From DATFKA01 sp042095835 (GTDB lineage: Bacteria > Bacteroidota > Bacteroidia > Chitinophagales > Saprospiraceae): 64,000 bases of DNA. The position numbers were made by a program, and so were the translations under genes. Below are positions 10,201 to 18,148 of the stretch, piece after piece (the stretch's first letter is position 1; the number at the start of each line of letters is the position of its first letter). Location: the NCBI GenBank assembly GCA_042095835.1, contig JBELML010000003.1:1-64000 (forward strand). The letters are read 5' to 3'. The notes beneath the pieces were generated by a model. It searched no databases. It had not been told where the DNA came from and worked only from the letters and a program-made list of their open reading frames with translations.

Positions 10201-10415
10201 ATGCAGACTTTTTAGACCTGAAGCAGAGGCTTGATAAAACCTTTCCGATCATCACTGAGGGAATTCAAAAAAGACTTGTTGACTTGAAAATTGAATGGGA
10301 GACTCATAAATCTACCATCAAGGGCATTTTGGAAAGTGATGTCACTGAATTCAATAAGATATTCAAGGAAAAGAATATTCCTGCTCTAGTTTTGCCTTCA
10401 GTCAATGCCTTTTGA
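7248..10415 (+). CDS. Exported BNR/sortilin-like beta-propeller protein (copy 1)
   Basis: A large exported protein (1055 residues from the ATG at 7248; an in-frame ATG at 7209 would add 13 polar residues before the signal, which is less likely). The signal segment contains LVGC, which could act as a lipobox, and is followed by a VAQ-like cleavage site. From about residue 50 to 760 there are repeated BNR/Asp-box-like units such as SDDGGQSW, SEDGGQNW, STDGGNNW and SADGGNSF, which pack into WD40/YVTN-like propellers and are annotated as sortilin (VPS10)-type or glycosyl-hydrolase-like repeats. A beta-sandwich domain (about 780-900, with PPGVYTIKL) and a helical C-terminal region (about 910-1055) follow. 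The family's substrate is unknown. It is a paralogue of the gene at 12183. Confidence 0.85.
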   Translation: MRKLLWLLGLVLVGCLVTSFQNDLVAQPQNNDQNQEDFLFNEGIFHAMHWRNIGPFRGGRSNCVSGIPGDPLTYFMGTVGGGVWKTADAGISWINISDGYFQSSSIGAIAIAPSNPNIIYVGTGEHAVRGVMSSPGDGLYRSDDGGQSWTHIGLAKTQHISKILVDPRHPEHLWVAAQGATFGKSRHRGVFKSEDGGQNWTHVLYANETSGAADLSINPENPRIMIATLWDHQRTAWSIRSGGPGSGIYRSTDGGNNWEKLSSGLPTEIGKAGVAYSPANPNVIYANIEAKQGGVYQSEDGGDSWTYLSNDPRTTGRAWYYSKIVASPHNEQAFYVLNAPLLYSADGGNSFVSIDNPHTDQHDLWINPDNPKNMILANDGGATITFNGGLSWSTQINQSTAQLYRIAADNQEPYNLYAAQQDNTSFKIPSRTFKQGIGPNDLSVINFGESGFISPHPANDRYIFGTNYLGNIGMFDQQTGALHDIMAYPISNLGKQAVDHKYRFNWNAPMLHNPLEADLIYHGANHLLKSRDNGLSWQEISPDLTRDDRNKQGLGGYPFTNEGAGAEVYNTISYISCSKFNKNEIWVGTDDGLLHLTHDAGKTWDNITPPSLPEAYINVVEVSPHQAGTAFIVAYRYKFNDFQSYVYKTSDYGNHWEKITKGLSQENFARVLRQDPANPAILYLGTENGLYISFNQGTNWHPFQLDLPICSITDVLIKNQDLIVATAGRGIWILDNIAPIQQSGGIIEEEKLHLFKPSLGIRHHSEEPQFSDTYLGENPSCGISLDYHLPESNIDAPLILSIYNEKDQLVRHYRSEEDSLQQKSFEFGPLLPKLRGVNRFYWNLRGTSLPGIIGQQTTGDYRGSIVPPGVYTIKLSNGEDFSEQQVVIKPDPRLALEWKDYQQQAALLAEIEGQLRDIHDAVNKVQVVQNQISILVDFLEKSEEHKDLVEKGTTAISKIETWKAKIVQNKWQSTQDFINFPGKINADFLDLKQRLDKTFPIITEGIQKRLVDLKIEWETHKSTIKGILESDVTEFNKIFKEKNIPALVLPSVNAF

Positions 10416-10517
10416 AAACAAATCTTATAGGATTCTTGTCAATACCAGAAAAGAATTGCTTTTGAATTAGGTATAAGTTCCGCTAAGTACCTAAATTTGT
10501 GCACAAACTTAAAACAA

Positions 10518-10673
10518 ATGGATACAGCAAATACTTCAACTCGCATGGACTGGATCATTTTCCTAGTCTCTCTAGTAATAATGATTCTCTTTTTTATGTT
10601 TGCCGATGAATGGTTCTGGGTAGCTCTACCTTTTGTATTGACCTACTTTGTGAGAGCAATTCGTGTCATCTAA
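10518..10673 (+). CDS. 51-residue two-helix membrane protein
   Basis: A short ORF from ATG 10518 to TAA 10671-10673. The product has a polar N-terminus (MDTANTSTR), a strongly hydrophobic helix (about 11-29), a short acidic/aromatic turn (ADEWFW) and a second hydrophobic helix (about 35-45) ending in basic residues (VRAIRVI). This is the pattern of a small inner-membrane hairpin protein with positive ends inside. It sits between the first propeller gene and a strong two-way terminator, so it has its own 3' boundary. No family is recognised. Support comes from composition, position and the terminator rather than homology. Confidence 0.6.
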   Translation: MDTANTSTRMDWIIFLVSLVIMILFFMFADEWFWVALPFVLTYFVRAIRVI

Positions 10674-10691
10674 GCAGCGTAATAGATTGTC

Positions 10692-10736
10692 CTACAAAAA
10701 AACGGCAGGCGAAATTCGCCTGCCGTTTTTTTGTAG
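10692..10736. terminator. Bidirectional intrinsic terminator
   Basis: A 20-bp perfect stem (10692-10711 with 10717-10736) with an AAATT loop. It carries a GC-rich core CGGCAGGCG flanked by seven A on the left and seven T on the right, so it works on both strands. It separates the convergent 51-residue gene and the redoxin gene. Confidence 0.9.
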
Positions 10737-10755
10737 TCGCTTCCTAAGAAAAGCC

Positions 10756-11385
10756 CTATTTAGACTTAATACCACAACCAATGGCTCTAGTGAAATCTGG
10801 ATCAGGCTTATCACCAGCCTCAATCTTCTTGATCGCATTCACTACAAATCGATCACCCACTGCTGCTGCATCTCTTGGGTTATCGTCAATAGCACCGATA
10901 TATTCCACCTTTAGTTCTTTATTTAAAAGAAAAACATGTGGCGTTCGGCTTGCACCGTAGGCAGGATAAACCTCCTGCTGAGCATCGAGTAAGTAGTCAA
11001 AGGTAAAGCCTTTATCCTTTGCTCTTTGCTCCATTGCCGGTAGATCATCTTCTGGTTTGATTTCTATATCATTCGGCTGAATGGCCACCACGGGCCAACC
11101 TTGTGGCGCCATTTCGGCATGTAAAGCCTGTAAGCGATCCTCATACATCACTGCATAAGGGCAAGTATTACAAGTAAAAGTTACGATAAAGCCTTTGACC
11201 TCAATCCCTTTTTCGGCATAGGCGGCAGCGGTGGTCTCCAAAGACACCATCTCCCCAGAAATACTTTTCAGATTAAAATCAGGTGCAGTGTCACCAACAG
11301 ACAAACCTTCGACCATTGGGTTTGTAAAGGCAAGCATTAGGAAAGTGCCCAAACCAAGCACCATTAAACTTAATAGTTTTTGCAT
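10756..11385 (-). CDS. Exported thioredoxin-fold (AhpC/TSA-like) redox protein
   Basis: A 209-residue exported redoxin. The start used is the Met at 11385, directly before a signal peptide (MQKLLSLMVLGLG...); an in-frame ATG at 11430 would add 15 residues in front of it. The mature part begins with the peroxiredoxin/redoxin-like GDTAPDFNL motif and has the active-site CNTCP (CXXC) after a FIVTFT strand, then a cis-Pro region (SRTPHVFLL). Cys also occurs in the C-terminal GCGIK tail, as in many members of this family. Likely role: periplasmic thiol-disulfide exchange or peroxide-related reduction. It shares the interval between the two propeller genes with a TlpA-like gene in the same direction (95 bases apart). 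Confidence 0.85.
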   Translation of the reverse strand: MQKLLSLMVLGLGTFLMLAFTNPMVEGLSVGDTAPDFNLKSISGEMVSLETTAAAYAEKGIEVKGFIVTFTCNTCPYAVMYEDRLQALHAEMAPQGWPVVAIQPNDIEIKPEDDLPAMEQRAKDKGFTFDYLLDAQQEVYPAYGASRTPHVFLLNKELKVEYIGAIDDNPRDAAAVGDRFVVNAIKKIEAGDKPDPDFTRAIGCGIKSK

Positions 11386-11480
11386 AATAACAATTTTTGA
11401 ATTCGTAAAAACGAACGGGTAATTAAACAAGAATCGATCTCTATTGAATTAAATAATAATAAGAGCGAAGAAGTTTAGAA

Positions 11481-11972
11481 TTAAAGCGATTCCAACATGG
11501 CCTCCAATTGATCGTAATTGGCCAATTGTTTACCATGAAAGCGCTTATTCTCTTTATTGTACAGAAGCGTAACAGGGATGGCACCATCCCAAGACTCTTC
11601 TACTTTGTCTATCCAGTCGTTGTATTTTCCATCAAGTAATAGGGCTACATCCGATTGGAGTTGGCGTTCTTCCAGAAAAGGAACCAAGCGCGTCTCAACA
11701 TCCTTTTCAAAATCTAAACTCACAAGGATGACCTTCACTTTATCGTCCGCAAAATTCTTTTGGATATCCTCGAAATAGGGTAACTCCTCGATACAAGGTT
11801 TACACCAAGTCGCCCAGAAATTAATAATATAGGTAGTATCAGATTGACGATTAAAAATCGGTTCGATTTCATCAAAGGTCTGATAAGTGAGGTAGAGTGG
11901 CTTTTCTTTTTGCTCTACCTGACAAGCAGCAAGTAATACAATAGCAAGGAGTAAAAGGAAGTAATTTCTCAT
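11481..11972 (-). CDS. TlpA-like thiol-disulfide oxidoreductase, lipoprotein
   Basis: A 163-residue lipoprotein: signal peptide with lipobox LAAC (Cys17), then a thioredoxin fold. The active site is WCKPC (Cys57, Cys60) in NFWATWCKPCIEELP, typical of TlpA/ResA proteins that keep periplasmic cysteines reduced, for example for cytochrome c maturation. The cis-Pro loop is IPVTLLY. The length is on the short side but complete. It reads toward the redoxin gene, so both may be transcribed together. The window also encodes three c-type heme proteins (38650, 50100, 53755) that need reduced CXXCH motifs during assembly, but that link is general, not positional. Confidence 0.88.
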   Translation of the reverse strand: MRNYFLLLLAIVLLAACQVEQKEKPLYLTYQTFDEIEPIFNRQSDTTYIINFWATWCKPCIEELPYFEDIQKNFADDKVKVILVSLDFEKDVETRLVPFLEERQLQSDVALLLDGKYNDWIDKVEESWDGAIPVTLLYNKENKRFHGKQLANYDQLEAMLESL

Positions 11973-12182
11973 AAGGAAGCATTTTTATCGAGCCAAAAAG
12001 CAGCATGATGTTTCAAGTTTCAAACAAAAAATCAACTACTACTTTACTTTACAGAAGTGAAGATCAATAAAAATGCTAGATAATGTAAAGTCTAGTGCGT
12101 TAAAAAAAGTTAAAAGTGGACGCTTATCAATTCAGATATTAAAAGTATTTTACAGCACTTGTTTCAAAAAAAATGTTGCCGA

Positions 12183-15100
12183 ATGCCTTTTACCAAACTT
12201 TTAAAGCCACTCTTTCTCACCTTTTGTTTAAGTATTGTAGCCCTAATCAACCAGAGTACCGCCCAAGACTTTTCGGAGGGTTTATTTGATAATCTCCAGT
12301 ACCGTTTCATAGGACCAGATGGTAATCGAGCGATTTCGATTGCGGGTGTCCCTGGTGATCCCAACACCAATTATATCGGCGCAGCTTCTGGAGGATTATG
12401 GAAAACTATCAATGGTGGAATAAGCTGGAAATCTATTTTTGATGATCAATCAGCTTCTTCGGTGAGTGCTTTAGCTATAGCACCGACAAATACTGATCAG
12501 GTTTGGGCAGGTACGGGTGAGACCTTTGTGATTCGTCCAGCACATGCCATGGGCGACGGTATTTATAAGTCTGATGACGCAGGAAAGACTTGGACCAAAA
12601 TGGGTTTAGAAAAGACAGGCAGGATCGGCAGGATAGTCATTCATCCCAGCAATCCAGACATTGTTTATGTGGCAGCCTTGGGACATACTTATGGCCCTCA
12701 GCAGGATAAAGGCGTCTATCGAACCAAAGATGGAGGTAAAAACTGGGAAAAAGTCTTATTTGTAGATGAAGGTACTGGCGCAGCTGATATCACCATCAAC
12801 CCCCAAAATCCTGATATTCTATACGCCGGTATGTGGTCTATTCATATCAATACTTGGGGCTTGACTTCAGGCGGTCCTGGAGGAGGTATATACCGCTCTA
12901 TGGATGGCGGTGACACCTGGGCACCGTTAACAACTAAGGGTCTACCCGGTGGACAAGAGCGTCCTGTAGGTAAGAATGCGGTGGCACTTTGCCACTCTCA
13001 GCCTAATGTGGTTTATGCTCTTTTTGAAATTGAAAGTCCCGCCCTTTATCGATCTGAGGATAATGGAGAAAGCTGGACGCTCATGTCGCGCAACCATACC
13101 ATGGCTGAGCGAGCATCTTACTATACGCGTATTGCGGTGGCCCCTGACAATGCCGATGAACTTTACTTCCTAGGTGTTCGCTTCTCCAAATCTATTGATG
13201 CAGGGAAAACCTTAGTTAAAAGACCTCCTAGGCTAGGTGGAGATACACACGATATTTGGATTGACCCCAGCGATGCCAATAGAATCATGGTAGCCCATGA
13301 CGGTTGTGCTAGTGTCACCTTAGATAGAGGAAAATCTACCCAGAACATCAAATTACCGATCGCTCAGATGTATCATGTCGCGGTAGATAATCAAGTTCCC
13401 TATCACGTATATGGCAATAGACAGGATGGCTACTCTTATCGAGGCCCCAGCAATAGTCAAGCTTATGGCATACCTTTAGAAATGTGGCGTCGAGTTGGTG
13501 GCTGCGAATGTGGTTTTGCACAACCTGATCCTATTGACAACAACATTATTTGGTCTGGCTGCTATGATGGCGGTTTGGAGCGCTTTGACTTGCGTACTGG
13601 ATATGCTCGTGAAGTAAGAGTTTGGCCAGAAGCAGCTTATGGTTGGAAACCAGCTGACCTAAAATACCGCTGGCACTGGAATTTTCCAATGAGTTTCTCC
13701 CCAAATGTACCTCATCGAGTTTATGTAGGGAGTCAGTATGTCCATAAATCTGATGATGGTGGCCAGAGCTGGCAGACCATCAGTCCCGATTTGACCTTGA
13801 ATTTAAAATCTCATCAACAAAGTTCTGGAGGTGTAGCTATCGATAATTTAATGACTTACGATGGCTCTGTTTTATTTGCTATTGAAGAATCTCCGCTTGA
13901 TCCTGGCTTAATTTGGGTAGGCAGCAATGATGGACAAGTTTCTATCACCAAGGATTATGGCAAAAATTGGGAAAATATCACGGCGAACATCCCAGATATG
14001 CCTGAATGGGGTACTATTTCTTGTATTGAGCCATCCAAATTTGATGCGGGTACAGCTTATCTAGCATTAGACATGCACCAGATGGGCGATTTTGATCCAT
14101 ATATTTACCAAACTACAGATTACGGAAAGACCTGGACTAAAATTAGTGATGGGATGCCCAAAAGCGTACATAGCTTTGTACACGTAGTGAAAGAAGACCC
14201 GAAATTACCAGGATTACTATTTGCAGGAACCGACAACAGTGTCTATGTTTCTCCTGACAATGGCCAATCTTGGGTACCACTTCGCAATAATATGCCGCCA
14301 GCACCAGTATACTGGTTGGAAATCCAAGATCATTTCGATGATTTAGTAGTGGCTACTTACGGTCGCGGTTTTTATATTCTAGATAATATTACACCAATCC
14401 GTGAGGCTGCAAAAATGAATGCACAAAAAGAGCAGCATCTCTTTAGTATCCATCCAACTTATCGGTTCAACACCAAAGAAGGGATGCATACAGCAGGACA
14501 AGATCTAGCTTTTGGCCGAAACCCAGCCTATGGTGCAGCGATTGATTATTACTTAAAGGATTCGCTCGAAAACATCCAAGTAAAAGTCACCGATTTAGAA
14601 GGAAACATCGTCCGTACTATGAAAGGTATGAATAAAGCTGGACTGCATCGAATGCATTGGGATTTACGCTATAATAGGCCCTTAGTTCCAAAATTGAGAA
14701 CCGTTCCTGAAGAAAAAGATTGGGTGAAGGAAGAATTCAACGACCAAGGTTGGCGTGTACTCTACACCTGGGATTTAGATTTGAATGCTGGTAATAAAGT
14801 AGGACCAAAAGTAACGCCGGGATTGTATAAAGTTCATTTAAAAGCGGGTGACTATGAACAAACAGAGACCGTAGAAGTCCTAAAAGACCCTCATTCTGAA
14901 GGTAGTATTGAGAGCATACGCAAGCAGACCAGTTTTGCATTAAAGTTATATGATGCCATCAATCAAACTGTAGAAATGATCAACGAATCAGAGATCATTC
15001 GAAAACAAATACAAGACCAGATGGCAGACCTAAAACCTAAGGCTCAAGTAGCGGCTCAGACTTTGTTGACAGATTTAAACGCGGTCGCAGATCAATTGTA

Positions 15101-15359
15101 TGATATCAATCTCACTGGAGCGCGAGAAGACTCTTTTCGTAATCCAATGAAATTATATGGACGCCTAAGTGCTTTAGCTAGTGATGTCAATGGTAGTGGA
15201 ATTGATTTTCCTCCTACCGATCAGCAAATGGCTGTCTATGAAGTCCTACGAGCCCGTTTGGACAAAGCAAGTGCGGACTATCAAGAAGCCCTAAAAAACC
15301 TAGATACCATAAAAGCAAAACATAAGCTGGCTATTGGGATAGAGCAGGTGAAACCCTAG
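12183..15359 (+). CDS. Exported BNR/sortilin-like beta-propeller protein (copy 2)
   Basis: The second large propeller protein (1058 residues from ATG 12183; an ATG at 12159 would add 8 residues in front of the signal). The signal peptide ends near STAQ. BNR-type units recur: SDDAGKTW, TKDGGKNW, SMDGGDTW, SEDNGESW, SDDGGQSW and SPDNGQSW, giving one or two large propellers over about residues 30-760. A beta-sandwich segment with PGLYKVHLKAGDYEQTETV and a helical C-terminus follow. Overall order matches the copy at 7248, so the two are paralogues. The IGVPGDP/GLWKT segment at the N-terminus is shared too. Its stop codon overlaps that of the next, convergent gene. No T9SS C-terminal domain is present, so periplasmic or lipid-linked location is more likely. 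Confidence 0.85.
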   Translation: MPFTKLLKPLFLTFCLSIVALINQSTAQDFSEGLFDNLQYRFIGPDGNRAISIAGVPGDPNTNYIGAASGGLWKTINGGISWKSIFDDQSASSVSALAIAPTNTDQVWAGTGETFVIRPAHAMGDGIYKSDDAGKTWTKMGLEKTGRIGRIVIHPSNPDIVYVAALGHTYGPQQDKGVYRTKDGGKNWEKVLFVDEGTGAADITINPQNPDILYAGMWSIHINTWGLTSGGPGGGIYRSMDGGDTWAPLTTKGLPGGQERPVGKNAVALCHSQPNVVYALFEIESPALYRSEDNGESWTLMSRNHTMAERASYYTRIAVAPDNADELYFLGVRFSKSIDAGKTLVKRPPRLGGDTHDIWIDPSDANRIMVAHDGCASVTLDRGKSTQNIKLPIAQMYHVAVDNQVPYHVYGNRQDGYSYRGPSNSQAYGIPLEMWRRVGGCECGFAQPDPIDNNIIWSGCYDGGLERFDLRTGYAREVRVWPEAAYGWKPADLKYRWHWNFPMSFSPNVPHRVYVGSQYVHKSDDGGQSWQTISPDLTLNLKSHQQSSGGVAIDNLMTYDGSVLFAIEESPLDPGLIWVGSNDGQVSITKDYGKNWENITANIPDMPEWGTISCIEPSKFDAGTAYLALDMHQMGDFDPYIYQTTDYGKTWTKISDGMPKSVHSFVHVVKEDPKLPGLLFAGTDNSVYVSPDNGQSWVPLRNNMPPAPVYWLEIQDHFDDLVVATYGRGFYILDNITPIREAAKMNAQKEQHLFSIHPTYRFNTKEGMHTAGQDLAFGRNPAYGAAIDYYLKDSLENIQVKVTDLEGNIVRTMKGMNKAGLHRMHWDLRYNRPLVPKLRTVPEEKDWVKEEFNDQGWRVLYTWDLDLNAGNKVGPKVTPGLYKVHLKAGDYEQTETVEVLKDPHSEGSIESIRKQTSFALKLYDAINQTVEMINESEIIRKQIQDQMADLKPKAQVAAQTLLTDLNAVADQLYDINLTGAREDSFRNPMKLYGRLSALASDVNGSGIDFPPTDQQMAVYEVLRARLDKASADYQEALKNLDTIKAKHKLAIGIEQVKP

Positions 15360-17161
15360 AAACTAGCTTGGCTATGCATCCGCTGATGCAGCTCTACCCT
15401 ACGCGTTTGCCAATACTCCATTGACTTACGGTATTCCTCTATGGATGCTAGGTAGATAGGGTCTCCAGTATCTTGGTACATTTCAGATGCATCATCCATT
15501 TTACTGGAGATATCTCCGATTTTACTATCTAGATCATCCATGGAGAAATATTCTACGTGACCAGATCGGCGATCAACGTGTTTGATGGTAGCATTGTAGT
15601 CAATTTCTTGACCAAAGTCGAGGTCGTCGAGGCTAGTCCGATCTGCCTCTTGGCTAAAATTTTCCCGACTCCTTTTAAATATTTCTGCTAGACTATCTGA
15701 TAGTTCAGAAGCATCATTCGCTTCAGGTTCTTGGTCTTTTTGATGAAAATCGAACTGATCGGCTGCCAAAATATCCTCATCATCTAGCACCTCTTCTTTA
15801 GTAAAAAAGGAGGGCAAAGCTTTAGCTTTAGGAGGAGGGTCTGCTGCTGCTTGAAAAGAGGTCCTTGCGGGTTCTTTCTTAGATTCTTGATCTGAAACCG
15901 TGCTATTACGAAACCAGGTATTTTCGTTTTTCTCATCGCTGCTTTTCTTCTCCTTTTGCTTTGCTGATCGTTGTGCTTTTTGTTGGTTTTTCTTAGCCCT
16001 TTTTTGCTGCCTTTCCTCAAAGGAATAACCAGAATCTGTAGAAGTTTGTTGCTGATCCTCCATTAGATTCTCTGTGCCTGGAGCTGGGACAATATCAGGT
16101 AATTTGGAGTACCGCTGCCGCACAAAATTCGTTAAGTATCTACTAGCGTATACGTATGGAAAAACCAAAAGCTCCAATAAAACTGGTGACTGAAAGTCGG
16201 TCGACTTAAATTTGACGACACGTTTTATTCCTGTTTTGTAATAAAAGATTTCTAGGTATCCTGTAAACAAGATGACCAATATCACTGACCAAGCAGCGAA
16301 ACGAGCAATCAGTGTACTGAACATAGCCGCAAATGCCTTATTCTCGTCGACAATCTCTTGATTGCGGTTTTTAATATCAGACTTTGTTGCTTGCTTTTCT
16401 TCTTTAGCTTCCGACTCTGCACTTCTGCGCCAAGATTCTACCGAGGATAACTCAGCGTTTTGCTTCTCTTTGAGCAACTTGATATTTTCAGACCTTTTGG
16501 TCTCCAAGTTTCTATTCTTTGTTTCTAAGGCGTTGATTTTGGTTGTAAACCGCTGACCAGTAGCCCAACCTTTTTTTCGTAAACCGTCGACCTCCGCCTC
16601 ATTACCCTGCACCAGATTATCGTAGTAATCATTCTCCGCATTGATGAGGTCTTGGTATCTTTTATTGATATCCGATTTCTGGGTTTCATAATCTTTAGAG
16701 ATTCTTCGGACCTCCTGATTGAAAGACTTCGAAACGTCTTTCGTATCGGTGAGTACCACCTTGGGAGCAGCTCTTTGCATAGAACTCTTGGTCGCATGTT
16801 GGGAAAGATAAAACGAGTAGCTCGTCAAAAAAAGCGCCACGAAACCCATGAGAATCAATGAAAATAGATTGAGTCCTTTATTATACCGGTTTAGAACGGC
16901 CCGAAATAAATAAGCCCAGGTCTCGCGAATACCCATCTCACCAGGTGCAACTAATACAAAGGCGATTATAGCCATCACCAAATATTGCATTGGAATACTC
17001 ATATCATTCAACCAATCCGAGAAATAAAGTCGAATACCAATAAGTGCTGTGGCACCACTCAACAATTGCAAGCCAGAAATAATATATCGGGCTTTTCGTG
17101 CTGTTTGGGCCTCATGATAAAACAAATCCTTGTTCTTAGGAGGAGATACCGAAATTTTCAT
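15356..17161 (-). CDS. Membrane protein with long coiled coil and acidic tail
   Basis: A 601-residue protein I do not recognise. Visible layout: three hydrophobic helices in the first 120 residues (about 26-47, 58-72, 98-118); a highly charged Lys/Glu/Gln-rich coiled-coil region (about 140-280, with DINKRYQDLINAEND and similar heptads); another membrane helix (about 290-312); and a long low-complexity tail (about 350-601) that is first basic (Lys/Gln-rich), then acidic (Asp/Glu/Ser-rich) and ends in a helical segment. It could be a scaffold or mechanosensor-like membrane protein, but no domain supports that. Its stop codon (CTA on the plus strand) overlaps the TAG of the convergent propeller gene. 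Confidence 0.7.
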   Translation of the reverse strand: MKISVSPPKNKDLFYHEAQTARKARYIISGLQLLSGATALIGIRLYFSDWLNDMSIPMQYLVMAIIAFVLVAPGEMGIRETWAYLFRAVLNRYNKGLNLFSLILMGFVALFLTSYSFYLSQHATKSSMQRAAPKVVLTDTKDVSKSFNQEVRRISKDYETQKSDINKRYQDLINAENDYYDNLVQGNEAEVDGLRKKGWATGQRFTTKINALETKNRNLETKRSENIKLLKEKQNAELSSVESWRRSAESEAKEEKQATKSDIKNRNQEIVDENKAFAAMFSTLIARFAAWSVILVILFTGYLEIFYYKTGIKRVVKFKSTDFQSPVLLELLVFPYVYASRYLTNFVRQRYSKLPDIVPAPGTENLMEDQQQTSTDSGYSFEERQQKRAKKNQQKAQRSAKQKEKKSSDEKNENTWFRNSTVSDQESKKEPARTSFQAAADPPPKAKALPSFFTKEEVLDDEDILAADQFDFHQKDQEPEANDASELSDSLAEIFKRSRENFSQEADRTSLDDLDFGQEIDYNATIKHVDRRSGHVEYFSMDDLDSKIGDISSKMDDASEMYQDTGDPIYLASIEEYRKSMEYWQTRRVELHQRMHSQASF

Positions 17162-17246
17162 GCCATAAAGTTTATATTTGCTTCATTACTAAAACAAAAA
17201 TAAACAATATGATTAATTAAAACAATTTATTTTAAATTTATTTGTT

Positions 17247-17819
17247 TTAAAAATTCCAATTTAAACCAAATCGGTAGTTGAGCGGACTCCTGAAATCATC
17301 GAAAGGCTGATTGACATAGAGATTAATAGACACTTCAAAAGCGAGTACTTCATTGATCGGCGAAGAATACCCGCCTCCCACATATAATGCATTATTGGTT
17401 TCGCGATCAATGGCTAGACCACTGACATCGTTAATGATAAAAGCCTCATTTTGGAAAGCATATTCCAGATGCGCAAAGAACTCTCTGGCGATTCGATACC
17501 GTCCGAATACGCCCACACTCCAATCCACAGGATTTACAGACTCCGGTTGGTTTGTAATAAAATTAGACCGATAAAAAGACACTACTCCACTAAACCTTGG
17601 ACCAAAAGATAAACGATCGGTCACTTTATAACCAATCATTGGAGCCAGGCCTATCACAAATGTTCTACTAAAATTTCCGCCTTGATAATTCCCCGTAAAA
17701 CCCAATCCATACCACAAGCGATCTTTTAAGGCTACATTTTCATATCTCCCATTTTGTCCTTGTAAAGAACTAATGGCGAGCGCGCTAAGCATCAAAAAAA
17801 GGAACAATATTTTCTTCAT
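17247..17819 (-). CDS. Small outer-membrane beta-barrel protein
   Basis: A 190-residue protein starting at the Met at 17819 (an ATG at 17864 would add 15 polar residues before the signal). The signal peptide MKKILFLFLMLSALA... ends at LQGQ. The mature chain is a run of alternating hydrophobic/polar strands with Gly and aromatic residues (WYGLGFTGNY, TFVIGLAPMIGYKV, DWSVGVFGRYRI, LEYAFQNEAF) and ends in a C-terminal aromatic residue (LNWNF), as outer-membrane barrels do. The size suggests an 8-stranded barrel of the OmpX/porin-like type. The function is unknown. It lies 85 bases upstream of the coiled-coil membrane gene on the same strand. Confidence 0.75.
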   Translation of the reverse strand: MKKILFLFLMLSALAISSLQGQNGRYENVALKDRLWYGLGFTGNYQGGNFSRTFVIGLAPMIGYKVTDRLSFGPRFSGVVSFYRSNFITNQPESVNPVDWSVGVFGRYRIAREFFAHLEYAFQNEAFIINDVSGLAIDRETNNALYVGGGYSSPINEVLAFEVSINLYVNQPFDDFRSPLNYRFGLNWNF

Positions 17820-18148
17820 CAATTCAATTTTACCAGTTTTTATTCGTTTTAAATCAGCAACCAAAAACAGATACGAATTTTATACCTTTGAACAACTCGG
17901 TTATACGGTATTCATTTAAGGTTGTCTGCCATTTAAGCGTTGGGCTAAATACAAGATTAAACCTACTTCTAAGTTTTTTAAATCCCGTTTATTCATTAAA
18001 CAACACTAAGCCCATTTTAAGGTGTCGATACACGACAAAATTAAACTATTTAACCATGTATTAAGAGTATGGTCAAAATTTATCCTTTAGACAAAATTTT
18101 AAACCTACTCTAATTCAATTTTTCATCCCAAAAGCGGTACGGTCTCCC
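17820..18148. other. Divergent intergenic region
   Basis: About 330 bases between a minus-strand barrel gene and the plus-strand giant protein. TACCTTTG at 17883-17890 is an exact plus-strand -7 box match without a clear -33 partner. If used, the giant gene has a long leader (about 250 bases). No small ORF or RNA gene is recognised. Confidence 0.4.
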
